64,000 bases of DNA from Ariolimax columbianus (GCA_036924085.1 JAVGWX010000005.1:41733664-41797663); one strand, 5' to 3'. Numbered from the stretch's first letter, positions 1 through 11,149 are shown. The notes: generated by a model from the letters alone, not told the origin. Translations and numbers: made by a program.

Positions 1-460
1 CGAAACTAATCTGTTTGTGGCGAACCTACTCTGTTTGAGGCAAACCTACTCTGTTTGTGGTGAACCTACTCTGTTTGAGGCGAACCTACTCTGTTTGTGG
101 CAAACATACTCTGTTTGTGGCGAACCTGCTCTGTTTGAGGCGAACCTTTTTTGCGAACCTACTCTGTTTGAGGCGAACCTACTCTATTTGTGGCGAACCT
201 ACTCTGTTTGTGGCGAACCTTTGTGGCGAACCTACTCTGTTTGTGGCGAACCTACATTTTGTGGCGATACTTTGTGGCGAACCTACTGTTTGTGGCGAAC
301 CTTTGTAGCTAACCTACTCTATTTATGCGAACCTACTTTGTTTGTAACGAACCTACTCTGTTTGTGGCGAACCTACTCTGTTTATGGCGAACCTACTCTG
401 TTCGTGGTGAACCTACTCTGGTTGTGGCAAACCTACTGTTTGTGGCGAACCTACTCTGTT
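1..460 (+). repeat. Segment Ia, copy 1
   Basis: The segment begins with the rare CGAAACTAAT monomer and contains CAAACATAC, CGAACCTGCTC and CGAACCTTTTTTGCGAACC (the last at 141). Counterparts start at 2,189 and 9,918. Copy 1 lacks four monomers (80 bp) present near 2,285-2,365 in the second copy, so the offset shifts from 2,188 to 2,268 bp. The window start cuts this copy. Confidence 0.9.
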
Positions 461-1020
461 TGAGGTGAACCTACTCTGTAGCAAACCTACTCTGTTTGTA
501 GTGAACCTACTCTGTTTGAGGCAAACCTACGCTATTTGTGGCGAACCTACGCTGTTTGTGGCGAACCTACTCTGTTTGAGGCGAACCTACTCTGTTTGTG
601 GCAAACCTACTCTGTTTGTGGCAAACCTATGTGGCAAACCTACTCTGTTTGTGGCGAACCTACTCTGTTTGAAGCGAACCTACTCTGTTTGTGGCAAACC
701 TACTCTGTGGTTAACCTTTATGGCGAACCTACTCTGTTTATGACGAACCTACTCTGTTTGAGGCAAACCTACTCTGTTTGTGGTGAACCTACTCTGTTTG
801 TGGCGAACCTTTGTGGCAAATCTACTCTGTTTGTGGCGAACCTACTCTCTTTGTGGCAATCCTACTCTGTTTGTGGCGAACCTACTCTGTTTGTGGCAAA
901 CCTACTCTGTTTGTGGTGAACCTACTCTGTTTGTGGTGAACCTACTGTTTGTGGCGAACCTTTATCGCGAACCTACTCTGTTTGAGGCGAACCTACTCTG
1001 TTTGTGGTGAACCTACTCTG
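391..1020 (+). repeat. Segment Ib, copy 1 (spacing 6,157/6,161 bp)
   Basis: Landmarks TTCGTGG (401), TACTCTGTAGCAAACC (about 470), CAAACCTATGTGG (about 622) and TTTATCGCG (961) recur in the same order at 6,558, 6,629, 6,779 and 7,122. The offset changes from 6,157 to 6,161 because the monomer at 695-710 is 16 bp here and 20 bp in the other copy. Its 3' half (622-1,100) also recurs at 2,696-3,178. Confidence 0.9.
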
Positions 1021-1059
1021 TTTGTGGCGAACCTACTCTGTTTGTGGTGAACATACTCT

Positions 1060-2165
1060 GTTTGTGGAGAACCTTTGAGGCGAACCTACTCTGTTTGTGG
1101 CAAACCTACTCTGTTTGTGGCAAACCTACTCTGGTTGTGGCGAACCTACTGTTTGTGGCGAACCTACTCTGTTTGAGGCAAACCTACTCTGTTTGAGGCA
1201 AACCTACTCTGTTTGTGGTTCGCCTACTCTGTTTGTGGCAAACCTACTCTGTTTGTGGCGAACATACTCTATTTGTGGTGAACCTACTCTGTTTTTGGCG
1301 AACCTAATCTGTTTGTAGCGAACCTACTCTGTTTGAGGTGAACCTACTCTGTTTGAGGCGATCCTACTGTTTGTGGCGAACCTACTCTGTTTGATGCGAA
1401 CCTACTCTGTTTGTGGCGAACCTACTCTGTTTGTGGCGAACCTACTCTGTTTGTAGCGAACCTACTCTGTTTGTGGCGAACCTACTCTGTTTGTGGCGAA
1501 CCTACTCTGTTTGTGGTGAACCTTTATGGCAAACCTAATCTGTTTGTGGCGAACCTACTCTGTTTGAGGCAAACCTACTCTGTTTGTGGCGAACCTACTC
1601 TGTTCGTGGAAAACATACTGTTTGTGGCGAACCTTTATGGCGAACCTACTCTGTTTGTGGCGAACCTACTATGTTTGTGGCAATCCTTTGTGGCAAACCT
1701 ACTCTGTTTGTGGCGAATCTACTCTGTTTGTGATGAACCTACTCTGTTTGAGGCGAACCTACTCTGTTTGAGGCGAACCTACTCTGTTTGAGGCGAACCT
1801 ACTCTGTTTGTAGAGAACCTACTCTGTTTGAGGCAAACCTACTCTGTTTGAGGCAAACCTACTCTGTTTGTAGCAACCTTTGTGGCAAACCTACTCTGTT
1901 TGAGGCAAACCTACTCTGTGGCGAACCTACTCTGTTTGTAGCAAACCAACTCTGGTTGTGGTGAACCTACTCTGTTTGAGGCGAACCTACTCTGTTTGAG
2001 GCAAACCTACTGTTTGTAGCGACCTTTGTGGTGAACCTACTCTGTTTGTGGAGAACCTTTGTGGTGAACCTACTCTGTTTGTGGCAAACCTACTGTTTGT
2101 GGCAAACCTTTATGGCAAACCTACTCTGTTTGAGGCGAACCTACTCTGTTTGAGGCGAACCTACT
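1060..2165 (+). repeat. Segment Ic, copy 1
   Basis: It runs from GGAGAACCTTTGAGG to a TTTGAGG run and includes the solitary microinverted monomer at 1,217-1,224. It recurs at 4,409-5,667 at offset 3,349, which becomes 3,502 after a 153-bp tandem duplication private to the second copy. The copies part at about 2,166/5,668. Confidence 0.9.
1217..1224 (+). other. Solitary microinverted octamer
   Basis: GGTTCGCC stands where GGCGAACC is expected, with normal TGTTTGT and TACTCTG on either side. No TACGATAT monomers follow, so this is not an A module. Confidence 0.95.
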
Positions 2166-2188
2166 CTGTTTGTGGTGAACCTGTATGG

Positions 2189-2700
2189 CGAAACTAATCT
2201 GTTTGTGGCGAACCTACTCTGTTTGAGGCAAACCTACTCTGTTTGTGGTGAACCTACTCTGTTTGAGGCGAACCTACTCTGTTTGAGGTGAACCTACTCT
2301 GTTTGAGGTGAACCTGCTCTGTTTGTGGCGAACCTACTCTGTTTTTGGCAAACCTACTCTGTTTGTGGCAAACATACTCTGTTTGTGGCGAACCTGCTCT
2401 GTTTGAGGCGAACCTTTTTTGCGAACCTACTCTGTTTGAGGCGAACCTACTCTATTTGTGGCGAACCTACTCTGTTTGTGGCGAACCTTTGTGGCGAACC
2501 TACTCTGTTTGTGGCGAACCTACTTTTTGTGGCGATACTTTGTGGCGAACCTACTGTTTGTGGCGAACCTTTGTAGCTAACCTACTCTATTTATGCGAAC
2601 CTACTTTGTTTGTAACGAACCTACTCTGTTTGTGGCGAACCTACTCTGTTTATGGCGAACCTACTCTGTTCGTGGTGAACCTACTCTGGTTGTGGCAAAC
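2189..2700 (+). repeat. Segment Ia, copy 2
   Basis: Same order of rare monomers as at the window start, with the CGAACCTTTTTTGCGAACC landmark at 2,409. It includes four extra monomers of the GGTGAACC and TTTTTGG types. Confidence 0.9.
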
Positions 2701-3178
2701 CTATGTGGCAAACCTACTCTGTTTGTGGCGAACCTACTCTGTTTGAAGCGAACCTACTCTGTTTGTGGCAAACCTACTCTGTTTGTGGTTAACCTTTATG
2801 GCGAACCTACTCTGTTTATGACGAACCTACTCTGTTTGAGGCAAACCTACTCTGTTTGTGGTGAACCTACTCTGTTTGTGGCGAACCTTTGTGGCAAATC
2901 TACTCTGTTTGTGGCGAACCTACTCTGTTTGTGGCAAACCTACTCTGTTTGTGGCGAACCTACTCTGTTTGTGGCAAACCTACTCTGTTTGTGGTGAACC
3001 TACTCTGTTTGTGGTGAACCTACTGTTTGTGGCGAACCTTTATCGCGAACCTACTCTGTTTGAGGCGAACCTACTCTGTTTGTGGTGAACCTACTCTGTT
3101 TGTGGCGAACCTACTCTGTTTGTGGTGAACATACTCTGTTTGTGGAGAACCTTTGAGGCGAACCTACTCTGTTTGTGG
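2696..3178 (+). repeat. Segment Ib, 3' half, third copy
   Basis: It matches 622-1,100 at offset 2,074, becoming 2,078 after the 4-bp indel. TTTATCGCG and CATACTCTG landmarks are kept. Copy 1 has one additional monomer at its 3' end. Confidence 0.85.
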
Positions 3179-3961
3179 CAAACCTACTCTGGTTGTGGCG
3201 AACCTACTATGTTTGTGGTGAACCTACTCTGTTTGTGGCAAACCTACTGTTTGTGGCGAACCTACTCTGTTTGTGGCAAACCTACTCTGTTTGTGGCGAA
3301 CCTTTGTGGCGCATCTACTCTGAGGTAAACCTACTCTATTTGTGGCGAACCTACTCTGTTTGTGGCAAACCTACTCTGTTTGTGGTGAACCTACTCTGTT
3401 TGAGGCGAACCTACTCTGTTTGAGGCAAACCTACTCTGTTTGTGGCGAATCTACTCTGTTTGTGGCAAACCTTTGTGGTGAATCTACTCTGAGGTGAACC
3501 TACTCTATTTGTGGCGAACCTACTCTGTTTGTGGCGAACCTACTCTGTTTGTAGCGAACCTACTCGGTGGCAAACCTACTCTGTGGTGAACCTACTCTTT
3601 GGCGAACCTACTCTGTGGCGAACCTAATCTGTTTGTGGCGAACCTACTCTGTTTGAGGCGAACCTACTCTGTTTGAGGAAAACCTACTCTATTTGTGGCT
3701 AAAATTTTGTGGCGAATTTACTCTGTTTGTGGCGAACCTACTTTGTTTGAGGATAACCTACTCTGTTTGTGGCGAACTTACTCTGTTTGTGGCGAACCTA
3801 CTCTGTTTGTGGCGAACCTACTTTCGTTGTGGCGAACCTTTGAGGCAAACCTACTCTGTTTTTGGCAAACCTACTCTGTTTGTGGCAAACCTACTTTGGT
3901 TGTGGCGAACCTACTGTTTGTGGTGAACCTACTCTGTTTGAGGCGAACCTACTCTGTTTGT

Positions 3962-4096
3962 GGTTCGCCTACTCTGTTTGTGGTTCGCCTACTCTGTTTG
4001 TGGCAAACCTACGCTATTTGTGGCGAACCTACGATATTTGTGTCGATTCTACGATATTTGTGGCGAACCTACGCTGTTTGTGGTGAAACTTTGAGG
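3962..4096 (+). repeat. Module A (region I copy, double inversion)
   Basis: Module A is six monomers plus a 15-bp tail: microinverted GGTTCGCC, one further monomer, a TACGCTAT monomer, two TACGATAT monomers, a TACGCTG monomer, then a tail ending AAACTTTGAGG. In this copy both of the first two monomers carry GGTTCGCC (3,962-3,969 and 3,982-3,989). The second TACGATAT monomer begins GTCGATTC, and the tail starts GGTG. Confidence 0.95.
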
Positions 4097-4119
4097 CGAA
4101 CCTACTCTGTTTGTGGCGA

Positions 4120-4880
4120 ACCTACTCTGTTTGTGGCGTACCTACTCTGTTTAAGGCGAACCTACTGTTTGTGGCAATCCCTACTCTGTTTGTGGCGAAC
4201 CTACTCTGTTTGAGGTGAACATACTCTGGTTGAGGCAAACCTACTTTGTTTGTTGCGAACCTACTCTGTTTTTTGGAAAACCTACTCTGTTTGTGGCGAA
4301 TCTACTCTGTTTGTGAAAAACCTACTCTGTTTGTGGCAAACCTACTCTATTTGTGACGAACCTACTCTGTTTGTGGCGAACCTACTTTCGTTGTGGCGAA
4401 CCTACTCTGTTTGTGGAGAACCTTTGAGGCGAACCTACTCTGTTTGTGGCAAACCTACTCTGTTTGTGGCAAACCTACTCTGGTTGTGGCGAACCTACTG
4501 TTTGTGGCGAACCTACTCTGTTTGAGGCAAACCTACTCTGTTTGAGGCAAACCTACTCTGTTTGTGGTTCGCCTACTCTGTTTGTGGCAAACCTACTCTG
4601 TTTGTGGCGAACATACTCTATTTGTGGTGAACCTACTCTGTTTTTGGCGAACCTAATCTGTTTGTAGCGAACCTACTCTGTTTGAGGTGAACCTACTCTG
4701 TTTGAGGCGATCCTACTGTTTGTGGCGAACCTACTCTGTTTGATGCGAACCTACTCTGTTTGTGGCGAACCTACTCTGTTTGTGGCGAACCTACTCTGTT
4801 TGTAGCGAACCTACTCTGTTTGTGGCGAACCTACTCTGTTTGTGGCGAACCTACTCTGTTTGTGGTGAACCTTTATGGCA
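4120..4880 (+). repeat. Segment Id, copy 1
   Basis: Rare landmarks GGCGTACC (4,135), TTTTTTGGAAAACC and TTTCGTTG (4,386) recur at 8,042-8,300, offset 3,907. The offset falls by two monomers to 3,867 further on (GGCGATCC at 4,706 and 8,573). Confidence 0.9.
4566..4573 (+). other. Solitary microinverted octamer
   Basis: GGTTCGCC at the position homologous to 1,217 (offset 3,349), again without the TACGATAT monomers. Confidence 0.95.
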
Positions 4881-5020
4881 AACCTAATCTGTTTGTGGCG
4901 AACCTACTCTGTTTGAGGCAAACCTACTCTGTTTGTGGCGAACCTACTCTGTTCGTGGAAAACATACTGTTTGTGGCGAACCTTTATGGCGAACCTACTC
5001 TGTTTGTGGCGAACCTACTA

Positions 5021-5326
5021 TGTTTGTGGCAATCCTTTGTGGCAAACCTACTCTGTTTGTGGCGAATCTACTCTGTTTGTGATGAACCTACTCTGTTTGA
5101 GGCGAACCTACTCTGTTTGAGGCGAACCTACTCTGTTTGAGGCGAACCTACTCTGTTTGTAGAGAACCTACTATGTTTGTGGCAATCCTTTGTGGCAAAC
5201 CTACTCTGTTTGTGGCGAATCTACTCTGTTTGTGATGAACCTACTCTGTTTGAGGCGAACCTACTCTGTTTGAGGCGAACCTACTCTGTTTGAGGCGAAC
5301 CTACTCTGTTTGTAGAGAACCTACTC
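5021..5326 (+). repeat. 153-bp tandem duplication (2 copies)
   Basis: Copy 1 is about 5,021-5,173 and copy 2 about 5,174-5,326. The unit runs from TGTTTGTGGCAATCC through TGTGATGAACC to GTAGAGAACC. The length equals seven 20-bp monomers plus one 13-bp monomer. Segment 1,060-2,165 has only one copy, so the event postdates the 3.35-kb duplication. Confidence 0.9.
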
Positions 5327-6240
5327 TGTTTGAGGCAAACCTACTCTGTTTGAGGCAAACCTACTCTGTTTGTAGCAACCTTTGTGGCAAACCTACTCTG
5401 TTTGAGGCAAACCTACTCTGTGGCGAACCTACTCTGTTTGTAGCAAACCAACTCTGGTTGTGGTGAACCTACTCTGTTTGAGGCGAACCTACTCTGTTTG
5501 AGGCAAACCTACTGTTTGTAGCGACCTTTGTGGTGAACCTACTCTGTTTGTGGAGAACCTTTGTGGTGAACCTACTCTGTTTGTGGCAAACCTACTGTTT
5601 GTGGCAAACCTTTATGGCAAACCTACTCTGTTTGAGGCGAACCTACTCTGTTTGAGGCGAACCTACTCTGTTTTAGGCAAACCTACTCTGTTTGAGGCAA
5701 ACCTTTGTGGCAAATCTACTTTGTTTGAGGCAAACCTACTCTGTGGCGAACCTACTGTTTGTGGCGAACCTACTCTGTTTGAGGCGAACCTACTCTATTT
5801 GTGGGGACCTACTCTGTTTGTAGCGAACCTACTCTGTTTGTGGCGAACCTACTCTGTTTGTGGCGAACCTACTCTGTTTGTGGTGAACCTTTTTGGCGAA
5901 CCTAATTTGTTTGTAGCGAACCTACTCTATTTGAGGCAAACCTACTCTGTTTGAGGCGAACCTACTCTGTTTGTGGCAAACCTTTGTGGCGAACCTACTC
6001 TGTAGAGAACCTACTCTGTTTGAGGCAAACCTACTCTGTTTGTAGCGACCTTTGTGGCAAACCTACTCTGTGGCAAACCTTTGTGGCGAATCTACTCTGT
6101 TTGAGGCAATCCTTTGTGGCGAACCTACTCTGTTTGTGGCGAACCTACTCTGTTTGTGATGAACCTACTCTGTTTGAGGCGAACCTACTCTGTTTGAGGC
6201 GAACCTACTCTGTTTGAGGCGAACCTACTCTGTTTGTAGA
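5310..6240 (+). repeat. Segment Ie, copy 1
   Basis: Landmarks TAGCAACC (5,373), TTTTAGG (5,671), GTGGGGACC (about 5,802) and TGTAGAGAACC (6,001) recur at 8,903, 9,261, about 9,393 and 9,498. The offset shifts 3,530, 3,590, 3,497 record a gain of three monomers in the second copy and then a loss of about 93 bp. Confidence 0.85.
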
Positions 6241-6547
6241 GAACCTACTCTGTTTGTAGCAACCTTTGTGGCAAACCTACTCTGTTTGTGGCGAACCTTT
6301 GTGGCGAATCTACTCTGAGGCAAACCTACTCTGTGGCGAACCTACTCTGTTTGTAGCAAACCTACTCTGTTTGTGGCAAACCTACTCTGTTTGTGGCGAA
6401 CCTACTCTGTTTGTAGCGACCTTTGTGGCAAACCTACTCTGTTTGAGGCAAACCTACTTTGTGGCGAACCTACTCTGTTTGTAGCAAACCTACTCTGTTT
6501 GTGGCGAACCTACTCTGTTTGTGGCGAACCTACTCTGTTTGTGGCGA

Positions 6548-7185
6548 ACCTACTCTGTTCGTGGTGAACCTACTCTGGTTGTGGCAAACCTACTGTTTGT
6601 GGCGAACCTACTCTGTTTGAGGTGAACCTACTCTGTAGCAAACCTACTCTGTTTGTAGTGAACCTACTCTGTTTGAGGCAAACCTACGCTATTTGTGGCG
6701 AACCTACGCTGTTTGTGGCGAACCTACTCTGTTTGAGGCGAACCTACTCTGTTTGTGGCAAACCTACTCTGTTTGTGGCAAACCTATGTGGCAAACCTAC
6801 TCTGTTTGTGGCGAACCTACTCTGTTTGAAGCGAACCTACTCTGTTTGTGGCAAACCTACTCTGTTTGTGGTTAACCTTTATGGCGAACCTACTCTGTTT
6901 ATGACTAACCTACTCTGTTTGAGGCAAACCTACTCTGTTTGTGGTGAACCTACTCTGTTTGTGGCGAACCTTTGTGGCAAATCTACTCTGTTTGTGGCGA
7001 ACCTACTCTCTTTGTGGCAAACCTACTCTGTTTGTGGCGAACCTACTCTGTTTGTGGCAAACCTACTCTGTTTGTGGTGAACCTACTCTGTTTGTGGTGA
7101 ACCTACTGTTTGTGGCGAACCTTTATCGCGAACCTACTCTGTTTGAGGCGAACCTACTCTGTTTGTGGTGAACCTACTCTGTTTG
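6548..7185 (+). repeat. Segment Ib, copy 2
   Basis: Counterpart of 391-1,020 with the full-length 20-bp monomer at 6,852-6,871. The copies diverge after about 7,180, where this one continues with GGTGAACC monomers. Confidence 0.9.
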
Positions 7186-8029
7186 TGGTGAACCTACTGT
7201 TTGTGGTGAACCTACTCTGTTTGTGGAGAACCTTTGAGGCGAACCTACTCTGTTTGTGGCGAACCTACTCTGTTTGTGGCGAACCTACTATGTTTGTGGA
7301 GAACCTACTCTGTTTGTAGTGAACCTACTCTGTTTGTGGCGAACCTACTGTTTGTGGAGAACCTACTCTGTTTGTGGTGAACCTACTCTGTTTGTGGCGA
7401 ACCTACTGTTTGTGGCGAACCTACTCTGTTTGTGGCGAACCTACTCTGTTTGAGGCAAAACTACTGTTTGATGCGAACCTACTCTGTTTGTGGCGAACCT
7501 ACTCTGTTTATGGCGAACCTTTTTTGCGAACCTACTCTGTTTGAGGCGAACCTACTCTATTTGTGGCGAACCAACTCTGTTTGTGGCGAACCTTTGTGGC
7601 AAACCTACTTTTTGTGGCGAACCTTTGTGGCGAACCTACTTTTTGTGGCTTTACTTTGTGGCAAACCTACTGTTTGTGGCGAACCTACTCTGTTTGAGGC
7701 GAACCTACTCTGTTTGTGGCGAACCTACTCTGTAGCAAACCTACTCTGTTTGTAGTGAACCTACTCTGTTTGAGGCAAACCTACTCTGTTTGTGGAAAAA
7801 CCTACGCTATTTGTGGTGAACCTACGCTATTTGTGGCGAAACTTTGAGGCGAACCTACTCTGTTTGTGGCGAACCTACTCTGTTTGAGGCAAACCTACTC
7901 TGTTTGTGGCGAACCTACTCTGTTTGAAGCGAACCTACTCTGTTTGTGGCAAACCTACTCTGTTTGTGGTTAACCTTTATGGCGAACCTACTCTGTTTGA
8001 GGAAAACCTACTCTGTTTTTAGGCGAACC

Positions 8030-8740
8030 TACTCTGTTTGTGGCGTACCTACTCTGTTTAAGGCGAACCTACTGTTTGTGGCAATCCCTACTCTGTTTGT
8101 GGCGAACCTACTCTGTTTGAGGTGAACATACTCTGGTTGAGGCAAACCTACTTTGTTTGTTGCGAACCTACTCTGTTTTTTGGAAAACCTATTCTGTTTG
8201 TGGCGAATCTACTCTGTTTGTGAAAAACCTACTCTGTTTGTGGCAAACCTACTCTATTTGTGACGAACCTACTCTGTTTATGGCGAACCTACTTTCGTTG
8301 TGGCGAACCTACACTGTTTGTGGAGAACCTTTGAGGCGAACCTACTCTGTTTGTGGCAAACCTACTCTGTTTGTGGCAAACCTACTCTGGTTGTGGCGAA
8401 CCTACTGTTTGTGGCGAACCTACTCTGTTTGAGGCAAACCTACTCTGTTTGTGGTTCGCCTACTCTGTTTGTGGCGAACATACTCTATTTGTGGTGAACC
8501 TACTCTGTTTTTGGCGAACCTAATCTGTTTGTAGCGAACCTACTCTGTTTGAGGTGAACCTACTCTGTTTGAGGCGATCCTACTGTTTGTGGCGAACCTA
8601 CTCTGTTTGATGCGAACCTACTCTGTTTGTGGCGAACCTACTCTGTTTGTGGCGAACCTACTCTGTTTGTAGCGAACCTACTCTGTTTGTGGCAAACCTA
8701 CTCTGTTTGTGGCGAACCTACTCTGTTTGTGGTGAACCTT
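8030..8740 (+). repeat. Segment Id, copy 2
   Basis: Counterpart of 4,120-4,880, lacking two whole monomers around the solitary microinverted monomer at 8,453-8,460. Confidence 0.9.
8453..8460 (+). other. Solitary microinverted octamer
   Basis: GGTTCGCC in segment Id copy 2, homologous to 4,566 after the loss of one neighbouring monomer. Confidence 0.95.
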
Positions 8741-8839
8741 TATGGCGAACCTAATCTGTTTGTGGCGAACCTACTCTGTTTGAGGCGAACCTACTCTGTT
8801 TGAGGTGAACCTACTCTGTTTGAGGCGAACCTACTCTGT

Positions 8840-9740
8840 TTGTAGAGAACCTACTCTGTTTGAGGCAAACCTACTCTGTTTGAGGCAAACCTACTCTGTT
8901 TGTAGCAACCTTTGTGGCAAACCTACTCTGTTTGAGGCAAACCTACTCTGTGGCGAACCTACTCTGTTTGTAGCAAACCAACTCTGGTTGTGGTGAACCT
9001 ACTCTGTTTGAGGCGAACCTACTCTGTTTGAGGCAAACCTACTGTTTGTAGCGACCTTTGTGGTGAACCTACTCTGTTTGTGGAGAACCTTTGAGGCGAA
9101 CCTACTCTGTTTGTTGCAAACCTACTCTGGTTGTGGCGAACCTACTCTGTTTGTGGTGAACCTACTCTGTTTGTGGCAAACCTACTGTTTGTGGCAAACC
9201 TTTATGGCAAACCTACTCTGTTTGAGGCGAACCTACTCTGTTTGAGGCGAACCTACTCTGTTTTAGGCAAACCTACTCTGTTTGAGGCAAACCTTTGTGG
9301 CAAATCTACTTTGTTTGAGGCAAACCTACTCTGTGGCGAACCTACTGTTTGTGGCGAACCTACTCTGTTTGAGGCGAACCTACTCTATTTGTGGGGACCT
9401 ACTCTGTTTGTAGCGAACCTACTCTATTTGAGGCAAACCTACTCTGTTTGAGGCGAACCTACTCTGTTTGTGGCAAACCTTTGTGGCGAACCTACTCTGT
9501 AGAGAACCTACTCTGTTTGAGGCAAACCTACTCTGTTTGTAGCGACCTTTGTGGCAAACCTACTCTGTGGCAAACCTTTGTGGCGAATCTACTCTGTTTG
9601 AGGCAATCCTTTGTGGCGAACCTACTCTGTTTTTGGCGAACCTACTCTGTTTGTCATGAACCTACTCTGTTTGAGGCGAACCTACTCTGTTTGAGGCAAA
9701 CCTACTCTGTTTGAGGCGAACCTACTCTGTTTGTAGAGAA
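8840..9740 (+). repeat. Segment Ie, copy 2
   Basis: Counterpart of 5,310-6,240. It has about 60 bp more near 9,085-9,145 and lacks about 93 bp after GTGGGGACC. Confidence 0.85.
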
Positions 9741-9917
9741 CCTACTCTGTTTGAGGCAAACCTACTCTGTTTGTAGCAACCTTTGTGGCAAACCTACTCT
9801 GTTTGAGGCAAACCTACTTTGTGGCGAACCTACTCTGTTTGTAGCAAACCTACTCTGTTTGTGGCGAACCTACTCTGTTTGTGGCGAACCTACTCTGTTT
9901 GTGGTGAACCTTTATGG

Positions 9918-10440
9918 CGAAACTAATCTGTTTGTGGCGAACCTACTGTTTGAGGCAAACCTACTCTGTTTGTGGTGAACCTACTCTGTTTGAGGCGAAC
10001 CTACTCTGTTTGAGGTGAACCTACTCTGTTTGAGGTGAACCTACTCTGTTTGTGGCGAACCTACTCTGTTTTTGGCAAACCTACTCTGTTTGTGGCAAAC
10101 ATACTCTGTTTGTGGCGAACCTGCTCTGTTTGAGGCGAACCTTTTTTGCGAACCTACTCTGTTTGAGGCGAACCTACTCTATTTGTGGCGAACCTACTCT
10201 GTTTGTGGCGAACCTTTGTGGCGAACCTACTCTGTTTGTGGCGAACCTACTTTTTGTGGCGATACTTTGTGGCGAACCTACTGTTTGTGGCGAACCTTTG
10301 TGGCGAACCTACTTTTTGTGGCTTTACTTTGTGGCAAACCTACTGTTTGTGGCGAACCTACTCTGTTTGAGGCGAACCTACTCTGTTTGTGGCGAACCTA
10401 CTCTGTTTGAGGCAAACCTACTCTGTTTGTGGCAAACCTA
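9918..10440 (+). repeat. Segment Ia, copy 3
   Basis: CGAAACTAAT recurs at 9,918 and the CGAACCTTTTTTGCGAACC landmark at 10,136. A fourth, partial occurrence of that landmark is at 7,514. The three-copy core extends to about 10,300. Beyond it, the following part (CTTTGTGGCTTTAC-like monomers around 10,310-10,335) matches 7,630-7,670 instead, so this copy is a junction of two segment types. Confidence 0.8.
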
Positions 10441-10994
10441 CTCTGTTTGTGGTTAACCTTTATGGCGAACCTACTCTGTTTATGACGAACCTACTCTGTT
10501 TGAGGCAAACCTACTCTGTTTGTGGCGAACCTATGTGGCGAACCTACTCTGTTTGTGGCGAACCTTTGTGGAAAATCTACTCTGTTTGTGGCAAACCTAC
10601 TCTGTTTAAGTCGAACCTACTCTGTTTGTCGCGAACCTACTTTGTTTGTGGCAAACCTACTCTGTTTGTGGCAAACCTTCGCTATTTGTGGCGAACCTTT
10701 ATGGCGAACCTAATCTGTTTGTGGCGAACCTACTCTGTTTGAGGAAAACCTACTCTGTTTTTAGGCGAACCTACTCTGTTTGACGCGAACCTACTCTGAT
10801 TGTGGCGAACCTACTCTGTTTGTGGCGAACCTACTCTGTTTGTGGCGAACCTACTCTGTTTGTGGCGAACCTACTTTCGTTGTGGCGAACCTACTCTGTT
10901 TGTGGAGAACCTTTGAGGCGAACCTACTCTGTTTGTGGCAAACCTACTCTGGTTGTGGCGAACCTACTCTTTGTGGCGAACCTACTCTGTTTGT

Positions 10995-11022
10995 GGCGAA
11001 CCTACTCTGTTTGTGGTTCGCC
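10995..11022 (+). other. Possible hairpin formed by a normal and a microinverted octamer
   Basis: GGCGAACC at 10,995-11,002 and GGTTCGCC at 11,015-11,022 are exact reverse complements separated by the 12 bases TACTCTGTTTGT. They could form an 8-bp stem in single-stranded DNA or RNA. The next GGCGAACC (11,035-11,042) can pair equally well. The same geometry exists at most A modules. Whether it ever forms is unknown. Confidence 0.5.
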
Positions 11023-11149
11023 TACTCTGTTTGTGGCGAACCTACTCTGTTTGTGGCAAACCTACGCTATTTGTGGCGAACCTACGATATTTGTGGCGAA
11101 CCTACGATATTTGTGGCGAACCTACGCTGTTTGTGGCGAAACTTTGAGG
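11015..11149 (+). repeat. Module A copy
   Basis: Full 135-bp form with tail GGCGAAACT. GGCGAACC lies exactly one monomer before (10,995) and after (11,035) the inverted octamer. Confidence 0.95.

Larger units (their letters stand above)
4409..5667 (+). repeat. Segment Ic, copy 2
   Basis: Counterpart of 1,060-2,165. It carries the extra 153-bp tandem duplication at 5,021-5,326. Its first part also pairs with 8,330-8,740. Confidence 0.9.
1..10760 (+). repeat. Region I: mosaic of older, mixed duplications
   Basis: This part lacks the regular A/B module order seen later. It is a patchwork of segments of about 0.4-1.3 kb that recur at several different spacings (near 2.1, 2.3, 3.35-3.9, 6.16 and 10 kb), with whole-monomer gains and losses between copies. 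One A module (3,962) and three solitary microinverted monomers (1,217; 4,566; 8,453) lie here. Inference: an older or less homogenised flank of the array. Confidence 0.8.

Noticed and set aside
3823..3829. CENP-B-box-like TTCGTTG, recurring next to most A modules
   Set aside because: Only the first seven bases agree with the CENP-B box. The required second half with CGGG is absent (GCGAACC follows), so a binding site cannot be claimed.
11015..11025. GGTTCG resembling the start of an RNA polymerase III B box, as in tRNA-derived SINEs
   Set aside because: The next bases (CCTAC) do not fit the B-box consensus, no A box lies at the right distance, and no cloverleaf or SINE tail is present. The motif is explained by the octamer inversion.
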